A stretch of 64,000 nt of DNA from Verrucomicrobiaceae bacterium (GCA_019694165.1 JAIBCL010000004.1:186001-250000), one strand, 5' to 3'. Shown: positions 34,802 through 44,551, counted from the first letter of the stretch. Notes: generated from the sequence alone by a model not told the origin. Program-made: numbers and translations.

Positions 34802-36733
34802 ATGCATCTCCTCGTCTTTTGCCTTTTCCTCCTTTCGCTGCTCGTGACCGGCGTGCTCGGCACGGAGACGCGGTTGTTGTTCTTCTGGCCAGGATGTTTG
34901 CTGCTCGGGCTGGCGGGTTTGCTCGCTGGCTTGCGGTGGCGATTGAAGGTGAGCTTTCCGCCGAGCGACTGGTGCGTGGCGTCCGTGATGGCGCTCGCGC
35001 TCTATCTGGCCGGGCGTGCGTGGGTTACGCCGGTGGCGAGTCTGGCGCGGGAGGATTTGTTTGTGATCCTCGGCTGCTTCGTGGCCTATGTGCTGATGGT
35101 GACGGTGGTGAATCATCCGCGGCGGCGGATCGCGGTGTTCAGCACGCTGCTGCTGGTGGGCGTCGGCGATCTCGTCGTCGGCTTCATCCATTTCTCGGGC
35201 AACTGGAGCTTCCATGTGGTGCCGCACTTTTTCCGCTCGTTCGCAGAAGGGCGCATCGGCGGCTTTTTCAACAACCCGAACCACCTCGCCGCCTTCTTTT
35301 CGTACGTGCTGTTTCTGTCCGCAGGCATCGTGTGCTTTGGCCGGGGCAACGCGACGTGGAAACTGCTGCTCGGCTTTTTCGTCGTTGCGTTTGCGATCGG
35401 CATGTCGCTCACGATCAGCCGCGGCGGACTGATCGGACTGGCGGCTGGCGGCGCGGTGTTTGCGGCGCTCAGCTTGTGGATCGTGTGGCGCACGCAGCGG
35501 CACATGTTTTTGCGCATCGTGACCGGCATCACGGTGCTGGTGGTGCTCGGCGGAAGCGTACTCTACAAGGTCAACGAAGAATACCTGCGCCGCCGCATCA
35601 TGCAGCAGGAGACGACGACGGATGTGCGCGGCCATGTGTGGTCGGCGGCGCTCGCGCAGCACGACGCATCTGCGCGTCCGCTGATCGGTGATGGTGCACG
35701 GTCGTTTTATGACGGGTGCTTCAAGTTCCGCTCAACAAAGATGCCGGGCTGGGGTGCGGATGCGCTCTTCGCGCACAACGAGTATCTGCAGATGCTGGTC
35801 GATTACGGATGGATCGGGCTCGCGCTGACGCTTCTTGTCGTCGTGACGCACGCCGCCAATGGCATCCGTTTTCTGCACTGGTTCGCACACTGGAAGTTCC
35901 CGATGGTGGGCCTGATGCCGAGCAATGGCGTGGCATTCACGCTGGGCAGCCTTGCGGCGCTCGCGGCGACGATGGTGCACGCGGTCTTTGAGTTTCACTG
36001 GCATGTGGCGGCGACGGCGATCACGGGCGCGGTGCTGCTCGGCATCCTGGCGAATCCCGGATTCCAAGGACCTGAGCACAAGCCGCGGCGGGTGCCGGGC
36101 GTGCGCGTGGGCGCGAAGCTGGCGATGATCGCAGCGTCGCTGGCGATGATCGGCGCGGCCGTCACGCTCGGTCGCGCGGATTACTTTGCCGCGGAGGCCG
36201 AGATCGCGGCGAAGGACGGCGACGCCTTCGAGCAGATTCGCGATCTGACGCGCGCGATCGAGATCGATGCGACGAAAGGGGAGACCTTTTACCGGCGCGG
36301 CCTTGCATGGATGGATCAGGTGGGGGCGGACAAGTCAGCGGTGGCGAACCGCCGCGCGCTGGAGAAGGCGCGCGCTGATCTTGAGGCCGCGGTGAAGCTG
36401 AATCCAAATGCGTTCTTGTATCCCCTGGCTCTGGCGGACGCGCACGACGGACTGGGTGATCACGATGCAGCACGGAAAATGATCGAGGCGGCCATCTCAC
36501 TCGCACCCATTCACGAGGAGCCGCGGCTTGCGCTGGCGATTCACTACAACCGCCTGCGAGAATGGGATGCGGCGGAGCGCGCGTATCTGTGGGCATCGAA
36601 AGCGAGTGCGTCGAACTTGAACGGCACGATGCGCTGGAATGACGGCTACTTTGCCATGCTGAAGCAGGCTGCGAGGCAGGCGGACCGGAAGGCAGAACAT
36701 ATGGCGCGTCCATCAGCGGCGAAAGCGCAGTGA
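34802..36733 (+). CDS. O-antigen ligase-like membrane protein with C-terminal TPR region
   Basis: 643 residues. The N-terminal 420 residues have 11-12 membrane segments and the O-antigen ligase (PF04932) signatures GGFFNNPNHLAAFFSYVLFL, SLTISRGGLIGL and ADALFAHNEYLQMLVDYGWIGL, the last being the conserved HNxxLq/D-G loop of Wzy/WaaL proteins. Residues about 460-620 form TPR-like helices (RAIEIDATKGETFYRRGLAW, DLEAAVKLNPNAFLYPLALAD, MIEAAISLAPIHEEPRLALA). Such ligase-TPR proteins are common in PVC bacteria and probably polymerise or attach glycan on the periplasmic side. An intrinsic terminator follows. Confidence 0.9.
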   Translation: MHLLVFCLFLLSLLVTGVLGTETRLLFFWPGCLLLGLAGLLAGLRWRLKVSFPPSDWCVASVMALALYLAGRAWVTPVASLAREDLFVILGCFVAYVLMVTVVNHPRRRIAVFSTLLLVGVGDLVVGFIHFSGNWSFHVVPHFFRSFAEGRIGGFFNNPNHLAAFFSYVLFLSAGIVCFGRGNATWKLLLGFFVVAFAIGMSLTISRGGLIGLAAGGAVFAALSLWIVWRTQRHMFLRIVTGITVLVVLGGSVLYKVNEEYLRRRIMQQETTTDVRGHVWSAALAQHDASARPLIGDGARSFYDGCFKFRSTKMPGWGADALFAHNEYLQMLVDYGWIGLALTLLVVVTHAANGIRFLHWFAHWKFPMVGLMPSNGVAFTLGSLAALAATMVHAVFEFHWHVAATAITGAVLLGILANPGFQGPEHKPRRVPGVRVGAKLAMIAASLAMIGAAVTLGRADYFAAEAEIAAKDGDAFEQIRDLTRAIEIDATKGETFYRRGLAWMDQVGADKSAVANRRALEKARADLEAAVKLNPNAFLYPLALADAHDGLGDHDAARKMIEAAISLAPIHEEPRLALAIHYNRLREWDAAERAYLWASKASASNLNGTMRWNDGYFAMLKQAARQADRKAEHMARPSAAKAQ

Positions 36734-36765
36734 GACACTGACAAATCACGAACCGGCAAAAACGA

Positions 36766-36795
36766 AGGCGGGTGCGCAGCCCGCCTTTTTCTTTG
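36766..36795 (+). terminator. Intrinsic terminator after the ligase-TPR gene
   Basis: A 7-bp stem (AGGCGGG at 36766-36772 and CCCGCCT at 36780-36786) with a 7-nt loop is followed by TTTTTCTTT. It lies 33 bp after the stop of the plus-strand gene. An A-rich stretch on the left side means it could also stop the convergent minus-strand deacetylase gene. Confidence 0.8.
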
Positions 36796-36840
36796 GCTGC
36801 ATCAGGCCCGGCGTGCACAGGCCGCCAGGCTTTCCCGCCA

Positions 36841-37785
36841 TCAGCTCTCGCCGTGGGTGAGTTTGTGCCAGAGCCACCGGCGCTCGAGCGCGCCGCGCCC
36901 GGCATCCGTGAGCACATGCGGGCCGCGCTTTGCCACGATGTAGTCGAGCAGCGTGGAGACAGGCACAAACCAGCCGTCTTTGCGCGCGAGCCGCTCCATC
37001 AACTCCCGGAAGCGCGCGCTGACGACTCCGTCGGCGCGGAAGAATTTGCCGAGGTGCGCATACATGATGCAGGCACCGCCTTCGGCCTCGAGCCGGTCCT
37101 GGTTTTCCTCGGAGAGCGTTTCGAGAAAGGAGGAGAGGACGCCGCCTTCCGAGGATGCGTACCACTGGTTCACCCAGGGACGCAGCGGATCGTGATACGG
37201 CATCCAGGGGCAGGCACGGAGCGTGTTGATGTCAGGGAAGACGAAGTTCCGCGCGTAGGTGATGCGCTCCTTGCAGAGGTCGCCCCAGAAGTACTCGTCG
37301 CCTTCGACATGCCCCTTGAAGCCGCTCTTGCGGCCGAGGGTGGCGAGTTGATACACCAGGCGGTTGAACCCGGTGACACGATCCGCCCCCCAGTACAAGT
37401 TTTCGCGGCAGCCGGTGTGGTTTGCCATGGAGCGCGGCGGGTGTCCGAATATCTCTTCAAAGCGACGCAAACCGGTCAGTGTGCGCTCGCGCTTCGAATG
37501 ATGACAGCAGACATTGTGGAAGCCGATCTCGAAGCCTTCCGACTGAAGCTGCAGTGCCCACGCGCGGTAGCCGGCCTCGGCACAGCTCGCGCCACCGACC
37601 ACGACGGGGGGCTCGGTGGCTTCGAGCGCCCAGACGGACTTCGTGGTGCGGAATCCGAGATCCCTGAGCAGCGCATAGACGGGCGCTGAGTTTGCCACCG
37701 TCGAGGCGTCGGTGTCATCGAAGATGGTGAAGGCGAATCTCTTGCCGTCGGGCCAGGGGATGGGTGCGGGCATGTTGGAGGGCAT
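36841..37785 (-). CDS. Polysaccharide deacetylase-like protein (NodB fold)
   Basis: 314 residues. KRFAFTIFDDTDAST carries the DD pair at the start of the NodB fold; FEIGFHNVCCHHS and SMANHTGCRENLYWG fit the metal-binding His and the arginine/asparagine-bearing motifs, although the spacing differs from classical NodB (H-x3-H is replaced by GFHNVCCHH). It would remove acetyl groups from, or otherwise hydrolyse, glycans; no signal peptide is seen, so the location is unclear. It is the last gene of a minus-strand run of four (42838 to 36841) inside the polysaccharide locus. Confidence 0.75.
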   Translation of the reverse strand: MPSNMPAPIPWPDGKRFAFTIFDDTDASTVANSAPVYALLRDLGFRTTKSVWALEATEPPVVVGGASCAEAGYRAWALQLQSEGFEIGFHNVCCHHSKRERTLTGLRRFEEIFGHPPRSMANHTGCRENLYWGADRVTGFNRLVYQLATLGRKSGFKGHVEGDEYFWGDLCKERITYARNFVFPDINTLRACPWMPYHDPLRPWVNQWYASSEGGVLSSFLETLSEENQDRLEAEGGACIMYAHLGKFFRADGVVSARFRELMERLARKDGWFVPVSTLLDYIVAKRGPHVLTDAGRGALERRWLWHKLTHGES

Positions 37786-37845
37786 CCTGTGGTGAGTGGT
37801 GGATGGAGAGCGGGAGCGGAAAAATGTTGGGGCGAATGGCTGGCG

Positions 37846-39381
37846 TCAGGGCTCGGTGGCGGAGGGTTGCGGGGAGCGCCAGATCCAGGCCCAGCCGCGG
37901 AGCACCCATTGGCGTTCTTCTTTGCCGAGGATCCCGGCGAGGAGGGCGAGGAGATAACAGACCGACACCATGGCGATGCCGGTGGCGATGCGCCAGTAGT
38001 CCGCGATGACGAGCCACCGACGCACGAGCACCAGGGGCACGACGAGCACGAGCACGCCTCGGAGCAGCGGCTGCCAAAGCCCGCTCCACAGCACGGCGCG
38101 CCAGGTGAGGCCGGCCTGCGTCACGACAAGCCACGGCATGGCCGCGACGTAGACGAGCGCCATCTCGATGGCCGTGCCGAAGGCCGCGCCGACGATGCCG
38201 TAGCTGCGCGCCAGGGCGATGCTCAGCGCCAGATTGAGCAGCAGCCCGCCCAGGTACGTCCACGCGAGCTGCCGGTGGCGGCCGAGGCTCACGAGCAGAT
38301 GCATGGAGGGAATCTGTGCTGCGTAGAGCATGTGGGGCAGAATGAGGCACATGAGCACGGGCCGGGCGGAGTCCGCCTGATCATACACCCAACGGACGAG
38401 GAATGCGGGACCGCAGGCCCAGAGCAGGCCGGCGCCGAGCACGGCCGTGAGCGCCGAGAAGCGCGAAGCGGTGACGAAGCCCTGCTCGAGCTTCGCGCGG
38501 TTGCCCGAGCCTTCGAGATGGCTGAAGGCGGATAGAAGCTGCGTGCCGACAAAGGCGTAGGCCACGTCATAAAACATAAGCGCGAGCCGCTGCCCGAGCG
38601 CATAGAGGCCGGACGCGGCGCTGTTCAGATACGACGCGAGAATGTACGGGTCCACGCCGCTGCGCAGCCGCTCGCTGGTGATCATCATGTAATTCCAGCG
38701 GGAGAAGCCGAAGATCTCGCGGGCCTGGGCACGAGTGGCCCAGCGTGGCCGGATGAGATTGAAGAACGAGCGGTCCCACAGGGCCATGAGCAGCACTTCG
38801 CCCACGGCACCGAAGGCGTGGATCCACGCGACGGCTGCCAGCCCCTTGCCATGCGCGAGCGCCCACGCCGCGAGCGGAGTGCAGGCGAGCACGCGCACGA
38901 TCGCAGCGAGCGCCATCAAGTCGCGCCGCAGGAGACTCTGAAGATGGACGACGACGGGACGCCCTGCCCAGAAGGCGAGGGAACTGACCATGAGCGAGGC
39001 CACGACGGAGCGGGCCACCTCCAGTTGATGCTCACCCGAAAGGAAGTGCGGGAGCACCACCCACACCGTGCCGCCGACGAGCAGGGCCACCACCGCCACG
39101 CATGCGAAGGCTGCCGCGCCGGTGCTCGCCGCGCGCCGCAGCGCATCCTCATCCTGCCGGCCCATGGCCCGTGCGAGGAACCGGGGCAATGACGAACCGA
39201 GACCGAGTTCCAGCAGGATGAACTGGCCGAAGATGCCCGTGAGCAGCACCCACAGGCCGTAGCCGGACTCTCCCAGATGCTTCACCATTTTCGGCGTTAT
39301 CCACAGAGCGCAGACGAGGCGCACCGCCTGCTCCAACACGTGCATCGCGGAGCCGCGCACGATCTTGGGCAGCAGTGTCAT
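37846..39381 (-). CDS. Oligosaccharide flippase, second copy type
   Basis: 511 residues with 13-14 predicted membrane segments. The N-terminus VRLVCALWITPKMVKHLGESGYGLWVLLTGI, and later FSRWNYMMITSERLRSGVDPYILASYLN, are characteristic of the MOP/Wzx polysaccharide exporters. It differs strongly from the flippase at 24173. Separate flippases often serve separate lipid-linked substrates, which supports the idea of two export pathways in this locus. It is followed by the deacetylase gene 60 bp downstream and preceded by the formyltransferase fusion gene 113 bp upstream. Confidence 0.9.
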   Translation of the reverse strand: MTLLPKIVRGSAMHVLEQAVRLVCALWITPKMVKHLGESGYGLWVLLTGIFGQFILLELGLGSSLPRFLARAMGRQDEDALRRAASTGAAAFACVAVVALLVGGTVWVVLPHFLSGEHQLEVARSVVASLMVSSLAFWAGRPVVVHLQSLLRRDLMALAAIVRVLACTPLAAWALAHGKGLAAVAWIHAFGAVGEVLLMALWDRSFFNLIRPRWATRAQAREIFGFSRWNYMMITSERLRSGVDPYILASYLNSAASGLYALGQRLALMFYDVAYAFVGTQLLSAFSHLEGSGNRAKLEQGFVTASRFSALTAVLGAGLLWACGPAFLVRWVYDQADSARPVLMCLILPHMLYAAQIPSMHLLVSLGRHRQLAWTYLGGLLLNLALSIALARSYGIVGAAFGTAIEMALVYVAAMPWLVVTQAGLTWRAVLWSGLWQPLLRGVLVLVVPLVLVRRWLVIADYWRIATGIAMVSVCYLLALLAGILGKEERQWVLRGWAWIWRSPQPSATEP

Positions 39382-39494
39382 GGTGTCAGCGCATCAACTT
39401 TCAAGGCGCTGGAGTTCGCATCATGCGAGGATTTTGCAAGCGGTTCACGGTCAGACGGTGGAGGCGTCACACCATCCGGCATCGACCGAACAAG

Positions 39495-41210
39495 CTACGA
39501 ACGGCGTCTCCTGAGCACCTGCGCATCCACAATGTTCAAGCGGCCCGCGCGGCAGAAGGTGTGCGTGGCAATGAGACCCGGCTCCCACTCCGGCAACACC
39601 ATGGTCACCCGCGTCTCGGCATAGTCGTCCGGCGTGAGCACGTCCACGCGGTTCAGCGAAAAGCCGTAGCCATACCGCTTCGAGCAGTTTTGCGCCGGGC
39701 GGTAGAGCCGGCCCTTCCATTCGAACAACGGACCGGCCGGGCGCGCGTTCCGGCAGTCGGAAACGATGGGATTGAGCGGGTGCGGCTTCCACTCCTTCGA
39801 AAGCAACGCAGGCGAGCTGAACAAGAAAAGCTCGTCACAGGTGGATGCGCCGGGCTCGAGGGCGATGTTCACGAACATCCACCACAGCCTGCCGTCGTTG
39901 TGCAGCGTGGCATCGACCGCGCGGACGTTTTCCATCAGATTCATGCGGTGCTCCCACCGGTCGGGGAAGCGTGTACATTCGTAGAGGCTGATCGTCCTGT
40001 TTTCAGCGCTCTCGGGGATCATGAAGATGCGGCCTTCATGCTCGAACACGAAAGGATAGGAGAGGTGGAAGGGCCTCTCGAGCACCGGCACGGGCGGCTC
40101 GTGGCGACCGTCGCGGTCCATCGCGATGACGGAGATGTGGCCTCTGCCCGAGGAGTAAGGCAGCTCCTCGATGAAAATGAAGTAGCGTCCGTCACGCTCG
40201 ATCACATGCGGATCAGCCCAGAAACGATCCGTCGGTGGAACGATGCTCTTGTAGTGATGCAGCGAGGTCGCGAGGTCGCCGGTCAGATGGTAGCGGAGCT
40301 GCCACTGGCGGATGCAGCGGCGGTTCTCCACCATGGTGGAGATCTTCTGCATCAACTTTTTCAGCACGAGCCGGCACCACATCCACGCACCCGGCCGGCG
40401 ATGGAATGGACGCGAGTAAAACAGCGGCGCGGTATTCCGCGCGGCGGCGCGGCGCATGAACTCCGAGCTGCCGAGCCGGCGCAGCTCCTCGAGATTCCGC
40501 ATCACGAAATGCAGTGCCTTCCAGGAAGCGGCGCTTCGGTTGTCCTCCACAGAAAACGGTTCCGTGCCGGACCACGACCTTGAGAGCACGACGCCGTTGT
40601 CCAGCTCTTCGGTGAGGATTTGCAGCAGGGTTCCGGTCTCGGGCCAGTTCTCCATCGTCTCCCAGAAGCCTGGCGGGCCGCCTCGGTTCACGAGATTGTC
40701 GCCATGATGGAAGGACCACACGCCGCAGTGCGCCGCCTGCAGGATGCCGCCGCGCAAGATGCGGAAACCGAAGCGCAGCAGCACGTCCACCTCGTGCGAG
40801 CGGATGCGAGCCAGGTCATCGTCGGCGAACCGGTCGGACCACTTCGCGCGCGCCGGTTGCACCATGATGACGGGCACGTTCCCGATGAGCGACCCGATGC
40901 TGGCCGGCCTTTGCGCATCACGCACCCGCGGACGCCGTGCGATGAGAGTGCGGTAAACCCAGTCGGCCAGCCGCTGGGCGAAGACGGCCGGCAGCCGCGT
41001 CCAGTGGCGCGCAAGCTTTGCGCGGAAGGTGTCTTCCCGCGAGGCGGCATCGCTTCCCTCATTCATGATCAAGAGCACGATCTCGGCGTGCTCCCCTGCC
41101 TTGATCAATTCCACCAGGCGCGCCACCCAGGCGGGCACATCGGTGGAGTCCAGCATCAGCCCGACGCGAACCTTCGCGGATGACGATGAAACTGTCGGGT
41201 CGGCGGACAC
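39495..41210 (-). CDS. Formyltransferase domain fused to a beta-propeller-like glucosamine-transferase domain
   Basis: 571 residues from the GTG at 41210; the frame is open to a GTG at 41357, and the true start is uncertain. Residues about 14-240 match formyl_trans_N (KVRVGLMLDS, DVLLRFGFRILRG, CGVWSFHHGDN, RGGPPGFWETM, LDNGVVLSRSW). Residues about 320-560 (DRFWADPHVIERDGRYFIFIEE, PFHLSYPFVFEHEGRIFMIPE) resemble the five-bladed C-terminal domain of plant glucosamine inositolphosphorylceramide transferase (IPUT1/GINT1-related) seen in bacterial glycan loci. It could N-formylate an amino sugar. The pairing recurs in some bacteria, but its reaction is not established. Confidence 0.78.
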   Translation of the reverse strand: MSADPTVSSSSAKVRVGLMLDSTDVPAWVARLVELIKAGEHAEIVLLIMNEGSDAASREDTFRAKLARHWTRLPAVFAQRLADWVYRTLIARRPRVRDAQRPASIGSLIGNVPVIMVQPARAKWSDRFADDDLARIRSHEVDVLLRFGFRILRGGILQAAHCGVWSFHHGDNLVNRGGPPGFWETMENWPETGTLLQILTEELDNGVVLSRSWSGTEPFSVEDNRSAASWKALHFVMRNLEELRRLGSSEFMRRAAARNTAPLFYSRPFHRRPGAWMWCRLVLKKLMQKISTMVENRRCIRQWQLRYHLTGDLATSLHHYKSIVPPTDRFWADPHVIERDGRYFIFIEELPYSSGRGHISVIAMDRDGRHEPPVPVLERPFHLSYPFVFEHEGRIFMIPESAENRTISLYECTRFPDRWEHRMNLMENVRAVDATLHNDGRLWWMFVNIALEPGASTCDELFLFSSPALLSKEWKPHPLNPIVSDCRNARPAGPLFEWKGRLYRPAQNCSKRYGYGFSLNRVDVLTPDDYAETRVTMVLPEWEPGLIATHTFCRAGRLNIVDAQVLRRRRS

Positions 41211-41476
41211 AGGGCGACTTGAGATCGACAGGTTCAGCGGTGGAGGTCTTTCCGGCCCGTGCGGCGATCCGGACTCGAGCTTGGGAGTGTCATGGGCGGG
41301 AACAAGGCCGCAGTAGTACCATCCACCCGCTCTGGCGCAACGAATTCCTTGCCGCACCCGAACGCATCGCGCCCGGGCCGTGGAAAAGAGGGACGAGGGG
41401 GATCAAGCCATGCCCGCTCACTTTTCGCAGACCGGTCGCCAGCGGCGCAGACAAGGCAGCATCTTCAAGGCGCACG

Positions 41477-42838
41477 TCAACGGGCGGCGCGCAATTGCCC
41501 GGCCAGCAGCTCACCCACGAGGCGCGAGCCTTCGCGATTCAGATGTGTGTCGTACACGGGGTTGTAAACCAGGACACCCTTCTCCGCCGCGGCGCGGAGC
41601 ACCTGGCAGGCATCGATGAAATGAATGCCGCGCGCCTTGCAGAGGTCTTTCATGAGCGCCGGCAGCGAGCCGGGCCGCCAGTTCCGGCACTCCGAGGAGG
41701 CGTTGTCGGCAAAGCGCACCAAGCCTTGATAGGTGCGGTTGTTGGACGGCAGGTACATGAGCCAGGGTGTGAGCTTCAGATCGCGGGTGGCCGCCGCCCA
41801 TTCATCCAGCGCACGCTCGAGCGCCTGCCGCTGGCGGGCGCTCATCGTCTCGGGATCGACGGGCATGGGGCTGGGCCGCATGGAGATCGGCGTCTCCTTG
41901 CCGCCCGCCGTCAACCAGGCGTCCTGATAGCGCCGCGCGGGAGACACGGCCACGATGCGCTTTGCCACCGTATAGCACGCCTTCAGCAGTGACGACTGCG
42001 GTTTCATCTCCCGCGACGGCCGCCAGCCGGTGGCGCGGTTCTTTTCCAAATTCATCATCTCTTCCTCGCCATCGAGCACGTCGTTGCCGTCATAGAATGC
42101 CAGCACGGCGTGCTTGCACGAAGGCGAACCGCCGAACTGGCGCAGATAGCGCACATGCGTGAACGGCCCCGTGTTGCACACGCCGAGGTTCCGGATGCGC
42201 AGGCCGGACTGCCGCGCCGCGACGGAGGTGAAGATGTCGTCGAGCGGCAGATAGCCCGCCTCGGTGAACGAGTCCCCGGCCACGACGATGTCCCAGTCCG
42301 TGAGTGCCGCCGTATTGCGGAATCCATCCGCATCATAGCGCGAGGTGAATGGCTGCTCGTCTTCATAGGCACGGTCCGTGCCGTGGCGGAGCTTCAATGC
42401 GGTGGCCAGCGGCCGGCCCGTCCACTCCAGCGCGCCAGGCCGCTTGAAGAAGACTTCGCCAAAGGGCTGCTCGGGAATGCGGAAGCACACAGGGTAGGCC
42501 TCGCGCGGGTCTTCGCTGCGGCCGGTCATCGTGTCGAAATCGAAATGTGCCAGCCGGAAGGCCGCCTCGCCGAAACCGAGCAGGCCGCCGAGCACGCAGG
42601 CATTCATGACCAGAAGCTGCACCGACCGGAGCAGCCTGCCCTCCCGGAGCAGCGCGCCCAAGAAGGAAAGAAGCCCTCCGGCCACCGGCGCCCCCCAGCA
42701 CAGCCAGAACAAGAGCGAGCGGTGCGAGGGCCGCAGCACCAGCCACACACCCGGCCCTGCCAGGGCGATGAGCACCCCTGTCACGATCACCAGACCGCGC
42801 CGCCCGAACCACGAGAAAGCTCCGCTCCTTCCATTCAT
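41477..42838 (-). CDS. Membrane-anchored SGNH hydrolase
   Basis: 453 residues from ATG 42838. Three to four hydrophobic segments occupy residues 10-90 (GLVIVTGVLIALAGPGVWLV, LLFWLCWGAPVAGGLLSFLG, LVMNACVLGGLLGFGEAAF). The soluble domain has the SGNH blocks: IVVAGDSFTEAG (catalytic Ser), NTGPFTHVRYL, AFYDGNDVLDG (block III GxND) and YDTHLNREGSRLVGE (Asp-x-x-His). This layout resembles acetyl- or other acyl-modifying proteins of exopolysaccharide loci (AlgX/AlgJ and WcaF-type partners). It is probably a periplasmic esterase or acyltransferase. Divergent from the sugar transferase gene at 43076, with a 237-bp shared upstream region. Confidence 0.82.
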   Translation of the reverse strand: MNGRSGAFSWFGRRGLVIVTGVLIALAGPGVWLVLRPSHRSLLFWLCWGAPVAGGLLSFLGALLREGRLLRSVQLLVMNACVLGGLLGFGEAAFRLAHFDFDTMTGRSEDPREAYPVCFRIPEQPFGEVFFKRPGALEWTGRPLATALKLRHGTDRAYEDEQPFTSRYDADGFRNTAALTDWDIVVAGDSFTEAGYLPLDDIFTSVAARQSGLRIRNLGVCNTGPFTHVRYLRQFGGSPSCKHAVLAFYDGNDVLDGEEEMMNLEKNRATGWRPSREMKPQSSLLKACYTVAKRIVAVSPARRYQDAWLTAGGKETPISMRPSPMPVDPETMSARQRQALERALDEWAAATRDLKLTPWLMYLPSNNRTYQGLVRFADNASSECRNWRPGSLPALMKDLCKARGIHFIDACQVLRAAAEKGVLVYNPVYDTHLNREGSRLVGELLAGQLRAAR

Positions 42839-43075
42839 ATCGCGGCCATCAAAGCACGCCCCCCGCCCAATGACAGCGCAAGTTTCGCCGATGACTGCGC
42901 GGGACGCTATGCCGCTTGTCGGGGCCGGGGGTGCGAAGATCATCTGGTACTCCGGCCCGGTATTTGCTTATCCGCAAAAAATGAAAAAACCGTGGAGGCA
43001 CTTGAAATTCGCCCGCCCAGTCGCAGAGTCGCCACCCCGCCCGGTGCAAAAACGGGGACCAAGACCAGATTCACA

Positions 43076-44551
43076 ATGAGCATTTACGGCAATCGCAGTC
43101 GGCACTGGGAGAGCGTGGGGCGCCGCTTCATGACCGATGCCTTGCTCGTGGCGCTGAGCTTTTACGCCTCCTCGGTCATCCGCTTCAGCGAGTGGTGGCC
43201 CGAGAAGCTCGGCTTCTATCTGCCACCCATCGTCGTTTGCTCCTTTCTGCTGCCTTGCGTCATCTACATCTTCGGCCTCTATTCCGAGGAGAGCATGCAT
43301 TTCAGCGGCTTCCGCCGCAGTGTTCTGCTCTCGGCGGCGCTGGGCCTCACGCTGGTCGTCGCGCTGGCATATGGATCCATCGACCTGGACGCACGCATCG
43401 GTCGTGGTGTCATGGGGCTGGCGGCCATGTTTTTCTCGCTTTCCGTGTCCATGCACCATGTGGTGCTGCTCAACCGTGCGCGTCGCCGCCCGCTGCGGCT
43501 GGCTTGTCTGGTGATCACCGCGGACGACCTTGAAGAAGCGCACCGGCTGGCGTCCATCGACAAGCCGCAGGTGAAGTTCGCCGGCATCGTGACCGGCGCT
43601 GATTACGCGCCCGCTGATTCACGCGGTCTGGCGGAACTGGGACGGTTCGACGATTTCGACGCCGGTCGCGCGGGTGACCAGTTCGATGGCATCGTGGTCC
43701 GGCAGACGCATGTGCTCCGGGCGGAGATCGCCAGCCCGCTGCGCAGCCTGCGCTACCAGGGGCTGCACATCATGACGCTCATCGACGCATTCGAGGACCT
43801 CTTCCAGATGGTGCCCGTGGAGTTGATCGACGGCGGCTGGCTCCTCCAGGCATGCTCGATGCCGCAGATGATCTACATCCGGAAGCTCAAGCGCGCCTTT
43901 GACATCGTCGTGTCCCTCGTCCTGCTGCTACTGCTCGGCCCCATATGCCTCGCGGCCATGCTGCTCATCCGGCTCACGTCCCGGGGGCCGGTGCTTTTTC
44001 GGCAGACCCGCAGCGGTCGTTTTGGGAAGGTCTTCACCGTTGTGAAATTGCGGACGATGCGCACCGATGCCGAGGCCGACGGTCCGCGCTGGTCCTCGGC
44101 GGGAGACGCGCGCGTCACACCGCTGGGCCGGCTGCTGCGCAAGTACCGCATCGACGAGATACCCCAGCTCATCAACATCCTGCGCGGCGAGATGTCCTTC
44201 GTGGGGCCGAGGCCGGAGCGTCCGGAATTCGTCTCCGATCTCGAAAAGCAGATACCGCATTACCGCGAGCGCCTTCACCTCCAGCCTGGCCTCACGGGCT
44301 GGGCCCAGGTGTGCTACCCCTACGGAGCCACCGTCGAAGATGCCCGCCGGAAGCTCGAGTACGATCTCTACTACCTCAAGCACATGAGCCTCGCGCTCGA
44401 TGTCTTCACTCTCCTGGACACAGTCCGCATCATCCTGAACGGCGGCGCACGCAGCGCACCACGGGTGCCGGCCTTCGTGAACGGCAATGACAAACACCGG
44501 GAGGTCGCCGTGCCGCTGCCCTCCACAGTCTCCGGCTCGTCCCCGTCGTGA
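43076..44551 (+). CDS. Polyprenyl-phosphate sugar-1-phosphate transferase (initiating)
   Basis: 491 residues from ATG 43076. Four N-terminal membrane helices and a CoA-binding-like region (FAGIVTGADYAP, ADSRGLAELG) precede the catalytic domain starting at KRAFDIVVSLVLLLLLGP. The signature motifs are all visible: FRQTRSGRFGKVFTVVKLRTMR, WSSAGDARVTPLGRLLRKYRIDEIPQLINIL and GEMSFVGPRPERPEF, then QPGLTGWAQVCYPYGA. This class (WbaP/WcaJ-like) starts repeat-unit assembly by moving a sugar phosphate to undecaprenyl phosphate. It opens the plus-strand unit that runs toward 48.3 kb and the NAD cluster. Confidence 0.94.
   Translation: MSIYGNRSRHWESVGRRFMTDALLVALSFYASSVIRFSEWWPEKLGFYLPPIVVCSFLLPCVIYIFGLYSEESMHFSGFRRSVLLSAALGLTLVVALAYGSIDLDARIGRGVMGLAAMFFSLSVSMHHVVLLNRARRRPLRLACLVITADDLEEAHRLASIDKPQVKFAGIVTGADYAPADSRGLAELGRFDDFDAGRAGDQFDGIVVRQTHVLRAEIASPLRSLRYQGLHIMTLIDAFEDLFQMVPVELIDGGWLLQACSMPQMIYIRKLKRAFDIVVSLVLLLLLGPICLAAMLLIRLTSRGPVLFRQTRSGRFGKVFTVVKLRTMRTDAEADGPRWSSAGDARVTPLGRLLRKYRIDEIPQLINILRGEMSFVGPRPERPEFVSDLEKQIPHYRERLHLQPGLTGWAQVCYPYGATVEDARRKLEYDLYYLKHMSLALDVFTLLDTVRIILNGGARSAPRVPAFVNGNDKHREVAVPLPSTVSGSSPS

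Noticed and set aside
42110-43075. N-terminal extension of the sugar transferase frame
   Set aside because: The frame is open far upstream but overlaps the SGNH gene on the other strand and shows no protein-like sequence before MSIYGNRSRHWE at 43076.
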